A stretch of DNA of 64,000 bases, from positions 1 to 64,000 of the forward strand of contig JADJRI010000033.1 in the NCBI GenBank assembly GCA_016712275.1, in the 5' to 3' direction. The stretch is from Planctomycetota bacterium. Its GTDB lineage: Bacteria; Planctomycetota; Phycisphaerae; UBA1845; UTPLA1. The translations under genes and the position numbers were made by a program. Position 1 is the stretch's first letter. Each line of letters starts with the position of its first letter. Below the pieces are notes generated by a model that searched no databases, was not told the origin of the DNA, and saw only the letters and a program-made list of their open reading frames with translations. Positions 10,892 through 20,900 of the stretch are shown one piece after another.

Positions 10892-12675
10892 CTATTTGGC
10901 CGTCTTTACGCATTCCTTAACTTTCGCCGCCGCCGCCGCCGGCGAAATCTTCTCCACGTCCTTCGGCGCTTTCCGCTGCGAAAACTCAACTACGCCCTCC
11001 GCCAGCGCCCGCTTGCCGATCACGATGCGTAGCGGAATGCCGATCAAGTCCGCGTCCTTGAATTTGAATCCCGCACGTTCGTCGCGGTCGTCGAACAGCA
11101 CATCCACGCCGGCCGCTGTCAGGTCGTCGTGCATCGTGTTCGCCACCTTCATCACATCTTCGTCGCGCGGGTCCAGCGCGATGATGATCGCCTCGAACGG
11201 CGCGATCGAGAGCGGCCAGATCGCGCCGCCCTCGTCATGATGCGACTCCAAAGCCGCCGCAAGCGTGCGGGTCAGGCCGATGCCATAACAACCCATGATG
11301 TGCGGTTGCGCTTTGCCGTTTTTATCGAGATAGGTCGCCTTCATCGCGGTGCTGTACTTTGTTCCAAGTTTGAAGACGTGGCCCACTTCGATCGCCTTGC
11401 GGAGCCGGATTGGCGAGCCGCTTCCCTTCGACGACAGATCGCCATCGGCCACATTTCGCACATCCGCCACGACAACCGTCTCGCCGGTTAGTGCAAAGTC
11501 ACGACCAGGATTGATTCCGGTGGCGTGATGGTCCGTCTTGTTCGCGCCGCTTGCTGCGTTTCGCATGACACTGACCGCCTGATCGACAATCAGGCGGTAG
11601 GGTACGCCGGATTTATCCAGCGTGTGCGGGCCGGCAAAGCCGACATCCGCGCCAGTCAGCTTCTGGATGATTACAGGTGTGGCAAGTTCCAGCTTCGCTT
11701 TCGCCACACGATTCAGTTTGTTCTCGTTGACTTCATGATCGCCGCGAACGAGCACGACAAAAATGACAGGATCGGCCGGCGGTTTTCCTTTCTTACTCTC
11801 ACTTGCCGCTGCCGCACCTTCATAGATCAACGTCTTGATCATTCGATCCGGAGTCGTCTTTAGAAACGCCGTTACTTCATCGATCGTCCGCTGATTCGGC
11901 GTATGGACTTCCTCAATCGCAGCCATTTCCTCATTCTGTTGCGGCAGGGGGGCGCAAACGGCACGCTCTGTGTTCGCGGCGTAATCGCCATTGTCCGTCA
12001 GCGCAACGAAGTCTTCGCCCGCGTCGGTCAGCACCATAAACTCGTGCGAAGCATCGCCGCCGATCGGCCCGCTCTCCGCTTCGACGGCCACATACGGCAA
12101 TCCGCAGCGCGAGAAAATTCGGCAGTACGCGTCGTACATTTTCTTATAGCCGTCATCGAGGCTTTCGACGGTGTCATGAAAACTGTATGCATCCTTCATC
12201 AGAAATTCGCGCGTCCTCAGTACGCCCGACTTCGGCCGCGCCTCGCCGCGAAACTTCACCTGAATCTGATACAAGTTAATGGGAAGCTGCTTGTAGCTGC
12301 CGAGGTAGGCCCGCGCCATTTCCGTAATGACCTCTTCATGCGTCGGCCCCAGAACCGTCTGCGAGCGCCAATCGCCCTCGGGACCGGCCAGCCTAAGCAG
12401 CACTTCGCCCATCGCGCCGACGCGGTTGGTTTGCTCCCACAACTCAATGGGATGCAGCACCGGCATGTGGAGTTCGATCGCCCCGGCGCGGTTCATCTCC
12501 TCGCGCACGATTTCCTCCACCTTTCGAAGGCTGCGATAGCCCAGTGGCAAGTAGCTGTAAATGCCGGCTGCCAACTGCCGAATCATGCCGGTGCGCAGCA
12601 TGAGCTGATGCGACGCGGCCGTCGCGTCTTTGGGGGACTCTTTCGATGTGGTAATAAAAACTGCGACCAGCGCAT
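10892..12675 (-). CDS. proS: Prolyl-tRNA synthetase (one apparent frameshift near the start)
   Basis: A bacterial-type ProRS of 594 residues when corrected: class II motifs (TVLGPTHEEVITEMAR, FRGEARPKSGVLRTREF, CYGIGLTRTLAAALE), an insertion (editing-type) domain near residues 220-400, and a C-terminal anticodon-binding domain (LDPRDEDVMKVAN). The expected N-terminus MRWSQF starts at ATG 12675 but is out of frame. Adding one base to the T5 run (AAAAA on the plus strand, 12656-12660) restores MRWSQFFITTSKESPKDA and runs into HQLMLRTGMIRQLA. An essential single-copy enzyme should not be frameshifted, so this is the best evidence that indels in this window are sequence errors. Confidence 0.95.
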
Positions 12676-13141
12676 TGGACGATCCTCACTGTTTGGGTGG
12701 CATTTACGTTCTTTCGCGCAGACTCATCTTGGGGAGCTTGTACTCGGTTTGGGGTGATGGGTGCAAGCAGCCCTTGCCATGTTTGGGCATCAGCCGGGAG
12801 TCTGAAACGCCTGCAGGTCCATGCGGCGAATTGTCTGCAATTAGGCCATTGAATGGGCCTCATTTCAAGAGCTCCAGTTTTGTTGAACATGCAGCCCGGC
12901 CCCGGCAGCACTGGCCCTGCGAATGTTATCGGCGGGCGAATTGCACCCCGTTTCAGACCGGCTTTGCATTGCTATTTTCGACGAATTGGTATTTTTCGGG
13001 TCATCGTGTGTCAGTCTGTTACCCACAATGAATTTAGCTTAACGCCTTTCGCCGCACGCCCGATGTACGGCATGGTGGCGAAAGGCCGTTTGGCTGCGGC
13101 ACATCGCCTTTTCAGTACTTTTTGATTCGCGAGGTGTCATC
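12676..13141. other. Intergenic region between proS and the PilZ gene
   Basis: This 466-base divergent region shows no convincing gene on either strand. It should carry the promoters for proS (minus) and the PilZ gene (plus). It contains a strong inverted repeat at 13044-13086, listed separately. Confidence 0.5.
13044..13086. repeat. Inverted repeat (10-bp arms) upstream of the PilZ gene
   Basis: GCCTTTCGCC at 13044-13053 pairs perfectly with GGCGAAAGGC at 13077-13086, with 23 bases between the arms. It lies about 55 bases before the PilZ start codon. It could be an operator or a structured leader. No T run follows directly, so it is not a typical terminator. Confidence 0.5.
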
Positions 13142-13609
13142 ATGATTCGCGACCCGCTCGAACGACGACGTGATCCACGAACACAGGCCCATTTGCCGAT
13201 TATGTTCCGGATCGAAGGCGACGGCGAAATCACCCCTGCGCATCTCGTCGATCTATCTGCCGGCGGTGCAGCGCTCGTGACCACGGCTTACAATGCGCCC
13301 ATTATGGGCCAATATCTCGAACTGCAATTTGAATCTGCGAATAACAACGAAGATGGCGATCCGGTCGAAGTCCGCAACGAGACCGCCCTGGTCGTCAATA
13401 TGAGAACCCCCGAACGAGGCATTTCGCGCCTCGGTGTGCGCTTTGTTCAGAAGCATGGCCTCGGATCTGACATGTTCGATCCCCGTGACGTTCTTTCCGA
13501 TCATCGGAAGATCTCGGATACTGAAGTCAAGGTTGATCGATGGGATCCCGCCAAGAATTTCGAAACCCTCCGCAAGACCCGCGATCGCGAGACAGCAGGG
13601 GCTTGCTGA
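13142..13609 (+). CDS. PilZ-domain protein, probable c-di-GMP receptor
   Basis: 155 residues. The c-di-GMP binding signature is visible: an Arg-rich RxxxR element at the start (ERRRDPRTQAHLPIMF) and D-L-S-A-G-G-A in HLVDLSAGGAALVT about 40 residues later. GISRLGVRFVQ closes the beta-barrel, as in single-domain PilZ proteins. The C-terminal 45 residues are charged and family-unlike. The start is ATG 13142. It stands alone between divergent proS and the deoxyhypusine-synthase-like gene, so its target process (motility, matrix, secretion) is not shown. Confidence 0.85.
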   Translation: MIRDPLERRRDPRTQAHLPIMFRIEGDGEITPAHLVDLSAGGAALVTTAYNAPIMGQYLELQFESANNNEDGDPVEVRNETALVVNMRTPERGISRLGVRFVQKHGLGSDMFDPRDVLSDHRKISDTEVKVDRWDPAKNFETLRKTRDRETAGAC

Positions 13610-13848
13610 ACAAATACGCGGGCGTCGTCCCTTTTCTCGAGAAACACTCATCCACGCAGGCCGGCGGCAATTCCGCGGCCGCCTGGCCTCTCCAATCGCC
13701 AAGTCTTGATTCCCCCTCTCTTTGATCGGTACCGGGTGAATTCACATTCGACCTTGTGAATCCCTCGGTCCTGGATTCGTTGTGACGCAATGTCATTTCC
13801 GTTAGAATTCGCGCCATCAATTGAACACCCTTGAGACTGGAGAAAAGC

Positions 13849-14913
13849 ATGGCGACGAAGAAGGACCTGCTCTCGAAACCGATCGAGCACATCGACATCA
13901 CCAAGATCGACACCCGCGCGATGATGAAGGCGATGGGCCACATGGCCTTCAGCGCCCGCGATATGGCGCGCGCCGCCGAAATCTATGAAATGATGCTCCG
14001 CGACAAGGATTGCGCGGTCATACTTTGCCTTGCCGGCTCGCTCATCAGCGCCGGCCTTAAGAAAATCATTATCGACATGCTGAACAACAACATGGTCGAT
14101 GCCATCGTCAGCACCGGCGCGAACATCGTCGATCAGGATTTCTTCGAGGGACTCGGCTTCCGCCATTACGTCGCCCCGGAAATCTATAAGGCCGGCCTGC
14201 ACGACAACGAGTTGCGCGATCTGCACATCGACCGCATCTACGACACCTTCATCGACGAAGATGACCTTCGCGTCTGCGACGAAACCTGCCTTAAGATTGC
14301 CGAACGACTTGAGTCGCGCCCATATTCGTCGCGCGAATTCATACAAGAGATGGGTCGCTATTTGAAGGAAAACAGTGCCGGTGTCGAGTCGATCACGCAG
14401 ACAGCTTTTGAAAGGCAGGTGCCGATTTTCTGCCCGGCCTTTAATGACTGTTCCGCCGGACTTGGTTTGGTTGAGTACATTCGCACGCGAATGGGCGCGG
14501 CGAGAATGACCATCGACTCCATGCAGGACTTTTATGAACTGACGCAGATCAAAGTTAAGAATCCCGTCACGGGATTGTTCATGATCGGCGGCGGCGTGCC
14601 CAAGAATTTCACGCAGGACATCGTGGTCGCGGCCGACATCCTCGGTGCAAACCCCGAGATGCATAAATACGCGATTCAGAGCACCATCGCCGATGTCCGC
14701 GATGGGGCGCTCTCCAGCAGCACGCTGAAGGAAGCTTCGAGCTGGGGCAAAGTCGATACGGCCTTCGAGCAGATGGTCTTCAGCGAAGCGACACTTGCGT
14801 TTCCCCTGATCGCATCGGCCGCCTACCACAGCAAGAGCTGGGAAGGGCGGAAGGATCGGAAGTTCTGCGCGATGCTGGATGAGGCGATGTCGCCGGCGAC
14901 GGCGGGGGTGTGA
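13849..14913 (+). CDS. Deoxyhypusine-synthase family protein
   Basis: 354 residues from MATKKDLLSKPIEHIDI; a GGAGAAAAG ribosome-binding site precedes ATG 13849. The NAD-binding segments DAIVSTGAN and MIGGGVPKNF are present. The catalytic lysine of the family lies in KEASSWGK (Lys301), equivalent to the EAVSWGK motif of eukaryotic enzymes. DHS transfers the aminobutyl group of spermidine to a lysine of eIF5A. Bacteria have no eIF5A, and bacterial homologues are known or suspected to make homospermidine or related polyamines. The EF-P in this window has Asn, not Lys, at the tip position, so it is not an obvious substrate. A polyamine-synthesis role is the most likely reading. Confidence 0.88.
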   Translation: MATKKDLLSKPIEHIDITKIDTRAMMKAMGHMAFSARDMARAAEIYEMMLRDKDCAVILCLAGSLISAGLKKIIIDMLNNNMVDAIVSTGANIVDQDFFEGLGFRHYVAPEIYKAGLHDNELRDLHIDRIYDTFIDEDDLRVCDETCLKIAERLESRPYSSREFIQEMGRYLKENSAGVESITQTAFERQVPIFCPAFNDCSAGLGLVEYIRTRMGAARMTIDSMQDFYELTQIKVKNPVTGLFMIGGGVPKNFTQDIVVAADILGANPEMHKYAIQSTIADVRDGALSSSTLKEASSWGKVDTAFEQMVFSEATLAFPLIASAAYHSKSWEGRKDRKFCAMLDEAMSPATAGV

Positions 14914-14935
14914 CTGTCGAATTGGTGACATCTCA

Positions 14936-15175
14936 ATGCCAGTTGTTTTTCGATTTGAAGGATATCGCTTCTTTTTCTTCTCAAACAAAGGCAGCGAGCC
15001 GGTTCACATACACGTTCGCAAGGCGGAAAGGGCTGCGAAATTCTGGATCGATCCAGTGATTTCGCTCGCTGAATCGTATGGCATGACGTCGAGCGAACTT
15101 CGAAAATTGATGCGAGTCGTCACAGAACGCGAAGTCGAGATTCGGAGCGCATGGCATGAATATTTCGGCGAATAA
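14936..15175 (+). CDS. DUF4160 protein
   Basis: 79 residues starting MPVVFRFEGYRFFFFSNKG. The pattern SNKGSEPVHIHVRKAERAAKFW, together with RKLMRVVTEREVEI, is diagnostic of DUF4160. It overlaps the next gene (DUF2442) by 20 bases. DUF4160-DUF2442 pairs are widespread and are suspected toxin-antitoxin-like modules, but to my knowledge without proof. Here the pair sits between the deoxyhypusine-synthase-like gene and aspS. Confidence 0.85.
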   Translation: MPVVFRFEGYRFFFFSNKGSEPVHIHVRKAERAAKFWIDPVISLAESYGMTSSELRKLMRVVTEREVEIRSAWHEYFGE

Positions 15176-15485
15176 TCCGTCTGCTTCCCGCGTTTGGTTC
15201 GATGCGAACAGCCTCTGGCTGGAACTGCGCGATGGCAGACAGCTTTCGGTTCCTCTTGCCTATTTTCCTCGCCTTCAAAATGCGACCGTAAAACAACGCG
15301 CAAAGTTTGAAATGAGCGGTGGCGGCACCGGACTTCATTGGGATGACTTGGACGAAGACATCAGTGTTGCCGGATTGTTGGCGGGGCGGGGCGACCAAAC
15401 GCGGTCCGCCGCCAGTCCTCCCGTGAAGTCGAAATCGAAGCGGAACTCTAACGGAATGACGAGACGCAAGCGGCGCGTCGGGTAA
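15156..15485 (+). CDS. DUF2442 protein
   Basis: 109 residues. DANSLWLELRDGRQLSVPLA, then YFPRLQNATVKQRAKFE and LHWDDLDEDISVAGLLAG, is the full DUF2442 signature. A basic tail (SKSKRNSNGMTRRKRR) follows. Its start lies inside the DUF4160 gene, implying translational coupling. It is a probable partner of that gene, with unknown biochemical role. Confidence 0.87.
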   Translation: MNISANNPSASRVWFDANSLWLELRDGRQLSVPLAYFPRLQNATVKQRAKFEMSGGGTGLHWDDLDEDISVAGLLAGRGDQTRSAASPPVKSKSKRNSNGMTRRKRRVG

Positions 15486-15517
15486 AATCGCAAGACCCCG
15501 CAATGCTGACAGGCCTA

Positions 15518-17362
15518 TCACTTCAAAATCGAAATGCCCAACTCCTTCAACTGCTCCGGCGCCACCTCGCCCGGCGCATCCGATAGCGGACAGCTCGCCC
15601 GCGCGTTCTTTGGAAACGCAATCACCTCGCGAATCGAAGAGTATCCGCCAAACAGCATAATAATGCGATCCAGCCCGAGCGCCAGTCCGCCGTGCGGTGG
15701 CGCGCCGAATCGCAGTGCATCCAGCAGGAAGGCGAACTTCTTCTTCGCATCCTCCGGCGTCAGGCCGAGCAATTGGAAAATCTTCGACTGCACGTCGGCA
15801 CGGTGAATTCTGATCGACCCGCCGCCGAGTTCGATGCCGTTGAGCACCACGTCATATGCCTTCGCCCTGACCTTTAGCAAATCCTCTTTCGGCGGAACCT
15901 CGTTCGTGCCGAGCTTCAGCAGGTGCAAGTCCTCGTCCTTTGGACTCGTAAATGGGTGGTGCATCGGAAAGACGGCCTTCGTTTCGGCGTCATAACCGAA
16001 CGCAGGAAAGTCGACGACCCAGCAGAAGGCCCACCTGTCCTTCGGTATCAGCCCGCGTCGATCGGCAACCGTTGCGCGCAACCAGCCGAGATACTTACAA
16101 ACACTGTCGGAATGATCGGCCGCGAACAGGATCAAATCGCCGGACTTCGCGCCGATTTGCGTGCAGATTTCTGCCACGAGTGCGGCATCGGTAAAAAATT
16201 TCGCGATGCCGGTTTGGAAGACGACTTTCCCGCCTTCCACAGCCACCTTCACCAGCGGCAGCCCGCCCGCGCCGATTCCCTTGAGCTCCTCCGCCAGGCC
16301 ATCGGTTTCCTTGCGGGTCATTTCCGAACCGTTCGGCACGACGAGGCACCGCACCACGCCGCCCTTGGCGATGGCGTCCTTAAAGATGCCGAAATCGACG
16401 CGACCCGCGATTTCGGTGACATCCTTGATTGTCAGGTCATATCGCAAGTCCGGCGCGTCTTTGCCGTACTTGAGCATCGCTTCGGCATAGCTGATGCGCG
16501 GCAGCGGCAGTGCCACATCCAGTCCGCGCGAAACTTTCGCGACTTCGGCGATGCAAGTTTCGACATGGTGCATCACATCCTCGGCCTGAACGAAAGCCAT
16601 CTCAATATCGATCTGCGTGAATTCCGGCTGCCGGTCGGCGCGAAGATCTTCATCACGGAAGCACCGCGCTACCTGCATATAGCGGTCGAGGCCGCCGATC
16701 ATGAGAAGCTGCTTGAAAATCTGCGGGGATTGCGGCAAGGCAAAGAAACAGCCGTGGTGGATGCGCGAAGGCACGAGGTAATCGCGCGCGCCTTCGGGCG
16801 TGGACTTCGTCAGAATCGGTGTTTCGATATCGAGAAACCCGTTGCGGTCGAAGTATTCCCGAATCGTCCGCGTGATCTTGTGTCGCAGCATTAGCGCGTT
16901 TTTCATGCGCGGCCGGCGAATGTCGAGCACGCGATGCTTTAAGCGAAGGTCCTCGTTCGTTTCCGTGTCGTCGGAGATTTCAAAGGGGGGCGTTTCACTC
17001 TTGGAAAGCAGTTCAATCTCGTGAACCACCACTTCGATTTCGCCGGTCGGCAGCTTGGCGTTCACCTTCTCGCCGCGACTGATGACCTCGCCGCGCACGC
17101 AAACGACAAACTCGCTTCGAAGGGTTCGTGCGATGCCATGCGCCGCCGGGTCGCTGTTCGGGTCGAATTTGAGCTGTGTGATGCCGCCGCGGTCGCGCAG
17201 GTCGATAAACACCATGCCGCCCAGATCGCGAAAATTGTCGACCCAGCCGGAAAGCAGGACGGATTTGCCAATGTCGGCGGCTCGCAAAGCGCCACAGTCG
17301 TGAGTGCGTTTGTTATAGGGAAGGGCCACGTTTAGCGAATCTCCAATAATACGAGTTGTCAC
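15518..17362 (-). CDS. aspS: Aspartyl-tRNA synthetase
   Basis: 614 residues, intact. An OB-fold anticodon-binding domain (GKSVLLSGWVDNFRDLGG) is followed by the class II core: FLDIETPILTKSTPEGARD, QSPQIFKQLLMIGGLDRY, ARCFRDEDLRADRQPEFTQI and GLALGLDRIIMLFGG (motif 3). The bacterial insertion domain is present (residues about 300-430). The annotated start at GTG 17362 adds some 17 residues before the usual KRTHDCGALR. It lies alone on the minus strand just downstream of the thioesterase E10 gene. Confidence 0.97.
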   Translation of the reverse strand: MTTRIIGDSLNVALPYNKRTHDCGALRAADIGKSVLLSGWVDNFRDLGGMVFIDLRDRGGITQLKFDPNSDPAAHGIARTLRSEFVVCVRGEVISRGEKVNAKLPTGEIEVVVHEIELLSKSETPPFEISDDTETNEDLRLKHRVLDIRRPRMKNALMLRHKITRTIREYFDRNGFLDIETPILTKSTPEGARDYLVPSRIHHGCFFALPQSPQIFKQLLMIGGLDRYMQVARCFRDEDLRADRQPEFTQIDIEMAFVQAEDVMHHVETCIAEVAKVSRGLDVALPLPRISYAEAMLKYGKDAPDLRYDLTIKDVTEIAGRVDFGIFKDAIAKGGVVRCLVVPNGSEMTRKETDGLAEELKGIGAGGLPLVKVAVEGGKVVFQTGIAKFFTDAALVAEICTQIGAKSGDLILFAADHSDSVCKYLGWLRATVADRRGLIPKDRWAFCWVVDFPAFGYDAETKAVFPMHHPFTSPKDEDLHLLKLGTNEVPPKEDLLKVRAKAYDVVLNGIELGGGSIRIHRADVQSKIFQLLGLTPEDAKKKFAFLLDALRFGAPPHGGLALGLDRIIMLFGGYSSIREVIAFPKNARASCPLSDAPGEVAPEQLKELGISILK

Positions 17363-17527
17363 GCAGGATTAGACATCCTATCGGTCTAATGTGTGCCCGG
17401 CATGATCAGTCTTGGATGATACGCACCCTTGGCATGGGACGCTAGCGAAGTGCCTTTGCAGGGGATCGCTTCGCTGTAATCCAATTGGCAGCGATCGGCG
17501 GAAACCGAGCGCTTGAAGGCCCAGTGG

Positions 17528-17998
17528 CTACGAAGTCGCGAAAGGCCTGAGTGCGTCGCGCAGTACGGCCGGAACGGGGGTTGGAACGAGATGGCCGTCC
17601 TTGAGCAGCATGCAGCCAATCTGTTGTTCGCCACGAGCAATGAGCGTTTCCGGCGGAGCGGCCGATGTGTTGACTCCACTTTCCGACTTGCCGACGGACG
17701 CGCCATCCTTTCGCCAATATTCGAAAAGCATCGTAACGCGGTTTTGGACGATTTCACCGAGGCGCATGCGGACGATGACGACATCAAAAGGGGCAAGTTC
17801 GTGAAAATAATCGCAGTGGCAACTGATTGTCACCATGCGAAGATCGGCCTTCAATTCATCGAGAATGGAGGGTGCAAGATCGCGAAGAAACATCTCGCGA
17901 CATCGGCCCTGCCAGGCAATGTGGTTTACATAGTACACGTTGCCGAGAAAATTGGTTTCCGCAAAGCCAACGACATGGGTGTATTCGTAGGACTTCAA
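17528..17998 (-). CDS. Enediyne-type hot-dog thioesterase (E10 / DynE7-like)
   Basis: 156 residues starting at TTG 17998, which overlaps the PKS stop codon (TTGA). FAETNFLGNVYYVNHIAWQG is close to the motif of the DynE7/SgcE10 thioesterases that release the linear polyene from enediyne PKSs. CHCDYFHELAPFDVVIVRM and VTMLFEYWRK continue the single hot-dog domain. In known clusters E10 hydrolyses the PKSE-bound chain and permits decarboxylation to a heptaene. Here it is the last gene of a five-gene overlapping operon with PKSE directly upstream. Assignment comes from motif and from context. Confidence 0.85.
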   Translation of the reverse strand: MKSYEYTHVVGFAETNFLGNVYYVNHIAWQGRCREMFLRDLAPSILDELKADLRMVTISCHCDYFHELAPFDVVIVRMRLGEIVQNRVTMLFEYWRKDGASVGKSESGVNTSAAPPETLIARGEQQIGCMLLKDGHLVPTPVPAVLRDALRPFATS

Positions 17999-20900
17999 GA
18001 CGCGTCTCCGACGAGAATGGCAACGGCCAGCGGCTGGGGCTTGTCGCGAAGTTGTGCGACATAAGTGGCGATTCGGGCGCGACCGCTGCGAAGAAGGACC
18101 CAGCCGTCGGGTGTGGTCGAATCGAGGACAAGCGGGCCGCCGGCGGGCAGGCCGGCTTTCTTGATGCACTCCATCGCCGCCCAGATGCGCGTGGCGGCAG
18201 CATCGCGGCATTCGCATTTTTCGCCGGTGATGAGGCCAAGCAATGAGAGGCCATCGGAACCAATGAGGGCTTGCCATGCGGAATCTTCACGTTTGGCGAT
18301 GGGTTCGATGTCGCAGCCGGAGCGTCTGTCGGAGGCAATGGCAAAGGTAAGCGGGCCGGCGTGTGCGGCGGCGATGTGACGGCTGCCTGGCGTTTCGGGC
18401 TTCCCATCGAAGCGGCGCGTAACGGTTTGGAGTGTGCCAGATGCCATGTTGATGGCATGCTCGCTGCGGCCGGCGCGGTCGGAAATGGGAGCTTCCTCAA
18501 GGACAGTCGAGAGCGCTGGGGCATCGAGTAGCTCCGCGGCGCGTCGCTGGACGAAATTGCCGAGCAGTGCTGGATTCCAGCCATTCTCATGTTTGATGGC
18601 TTCGAGAATCTTTAGTTTCAGTTTTGTCCACGCTTCGATTACGCGGCCGTGCTCATCCAGCATCTGCATGTCATATGTGAATATGTCTCCATCGCGGCCC
18701 AACTCGACGGCGCGGATAAACCGGGCGCGGGAATCGGCATCGGCGAAGCGAGAAATTCGCTCAACCGAAACCGGAAGCAACCGCATATGGGGGATGCACG
18801 ATTGAATCGCATGAATGGCGGCGTCGCGTGCGGCCGGATCGCCAAGCAGCAGCGTCGCCGGAAGATATGCGGCAAACCAGTCATTGCGCTCGGCCGGCGA
18901 GATTTCGGCGAGACAGTGCCTGGCCATAAGGCTGCGATAGCCCTGCACGCGGCGGAATCGGCCTTCGTGGAAGAGCATCGGGCCGTAGATGTCGGCATCA
19001 CGATCTAGAGGAATGAGGCTGTGGCCGTTTGAGTCAAGGAAGATGTCGAGCGGTTCGGGAGCAGCTGCCGCATCAAAGGCGGCGAAATTAAACGTCGCCC
19101 GGAAGTGATCGGTTTGGAAATCGGTGGCGCTGGTGCGAAGGACGACCTCGACGCGGTTTTCGGCGCGGACAAGGGCGGCGATACGAAGCGCGACGCTGCG
19201 GCCGGGTGGAACGACGATCGGCCTGAGCAGGGCGACATCTTCAATAATCGTAGGCGTAGCGACTTTCCCGATCAGGGCTGCGGCAACCTGCGACATCGCT
19301 TCGAGACCCACGACCGCCGGGAAGAGCGGCTCGCCATGCAGGGCGTGATCGCGGCCGTAGGGGTCGGTTGTATCTGAAATTTCTGCATCGACGACGAGTT
19401 CCACGTTTGGAATATCGACGAGCGGCCGCTCGACAAAGCGAAGGAGGGGCAGCGGCTCGACTCGAGCAGCCAGCGTGGGCGGCGAACCGAATCGGCCGGC
19501 GACGATGACGCGGTCGGCGGTTGTGTCGGATTTCAGCAGCTCGGCGAGAACGCGGAGACCTTCATCCGTCGGAATCGGCGTAACGCCCTGATGCATGAGC
19601 GATTCGACCTTGCCGAGGCGGTGGCCCATGCCGACGGACTGCCAGACCGACCAATCGATGGTGAGCGCGCGGCAGTGACGATGCGATGCATGCCACTGGG
19701 ATGTCGCGGCTGCAAGCCAGTCGTTGGCGACTGCGTAATCGGCCTGTCCGGGCATGCCGGCGGCGCCGATGATGGAGCCGAACGAGATGAGGAGCCTCAG
19801 TTTTTCAGCGTCGACCGCGGCGAGGACATTTTGGAGGCCGTCGATTTTGGGCTTAAGTGTCCTGCGAAACGCGGTGCCATCGAGCGCATCGAGAAGGCAG
19901 GGCTCGTTGAGACCGGCGGCGTGAATGATGGCGGTGATGGACCCGAGCGAAGATTCGGCTTCCCTGACGGCACGTGCCACATCTGCGGCATTCGTCACAT
20001 CGGCGCGAAGATAGGCATGTGGCACAACTGCAGCACTCAGGCGGCGGAGCGTCGTGACTACTTCGGTATCGGCGGCCGCGTCGGAGCGGCCGACGAGGGC
20101 GATTCGGGCGCCAGTCTCCCGCGCAAGAAAGACGGCGCACTCAGCGGCGATTCCTTTTCCGCCGCCGGTGATGAGGAGAACATCGGACTTGCCAATGGGC
20201 CAATTGTTCGACGTGCCGGCGCCGACGTGGAGCGGCTGAAGCGATGGAATGGTACGGCGGCCTTCGGCATCGTAATGGGCTTCCATAAAGCCGCTTGCGT
20301 GGGAGGCTTCCGCAACAATCCAACTCGCGGCTTCGGGGTGGTTGAATGGCACGTCGATGACGGCGACATCGATGTCAGGACGCTCGAGATGAAGCGTTCG
20401 AGCGAGTGCCGCGCCGCCGCCATTCTGCTGAACGACAATGAATCGACTCGCGTTGTCTACAAGCACTGCTTTCGCCGACTCTAGCATAGGCTCCACGCTG
20501 CCACTCTCCGGATTTGCCGGAAGACACAGGGCTATTCCGCCACCGGATGCGGAGCATGCGAGGGCTTCGCCGAGTTTCTTCGAAAGCGGATGGTTCGACG
20601 GTGCAATGACGCGCCAGCCGTTTCCGAAGTCGTGCGACGCACGGCGGACCACGAATGGGCGCTCAACATGACGAACGACCATCGGGCGAATCCAAGCCTC
20701 GACTCCCGCGACAGGGCGCGGAGCTCGTGGACTGGCTGATTGTCTTGGCGCATCGGCGGCCCAGGATTCGAGGGCGGCGGCGAGTTCGGCGACCGTGGAA
20801 TTCGCATAGGCCGTCGGTGAAGCGGGATTGGGCAGGCTCATGGCACGGGCGGCATCGGCAACAATCTGCCCAACACTAATTGAGTTGAGATGGAGGTCAT

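Noticed and set aside
13849..14913. Deoxyhypusine synthase acting on EF-P in this genome
   Set aside because: EF-P has Asn at position 34 where a modified lysine would be needed, and bacteria lack eIF5A.
13648..14988. A 446-residue frame on the minus strand, antisense to the deoxyhypusine-synthase-like gene
   Set aside because: It mirrors the codon positions of the plus-strand gene, has no family-like sequence, and the plus-strand protein is clearly conserved.
15923..16894. A 323-residue plus-strand frame inside aspS
   Set aside because: It lies wholly inside aspS on the opposite strand and has no recognisable domain or ribosome-binding site.
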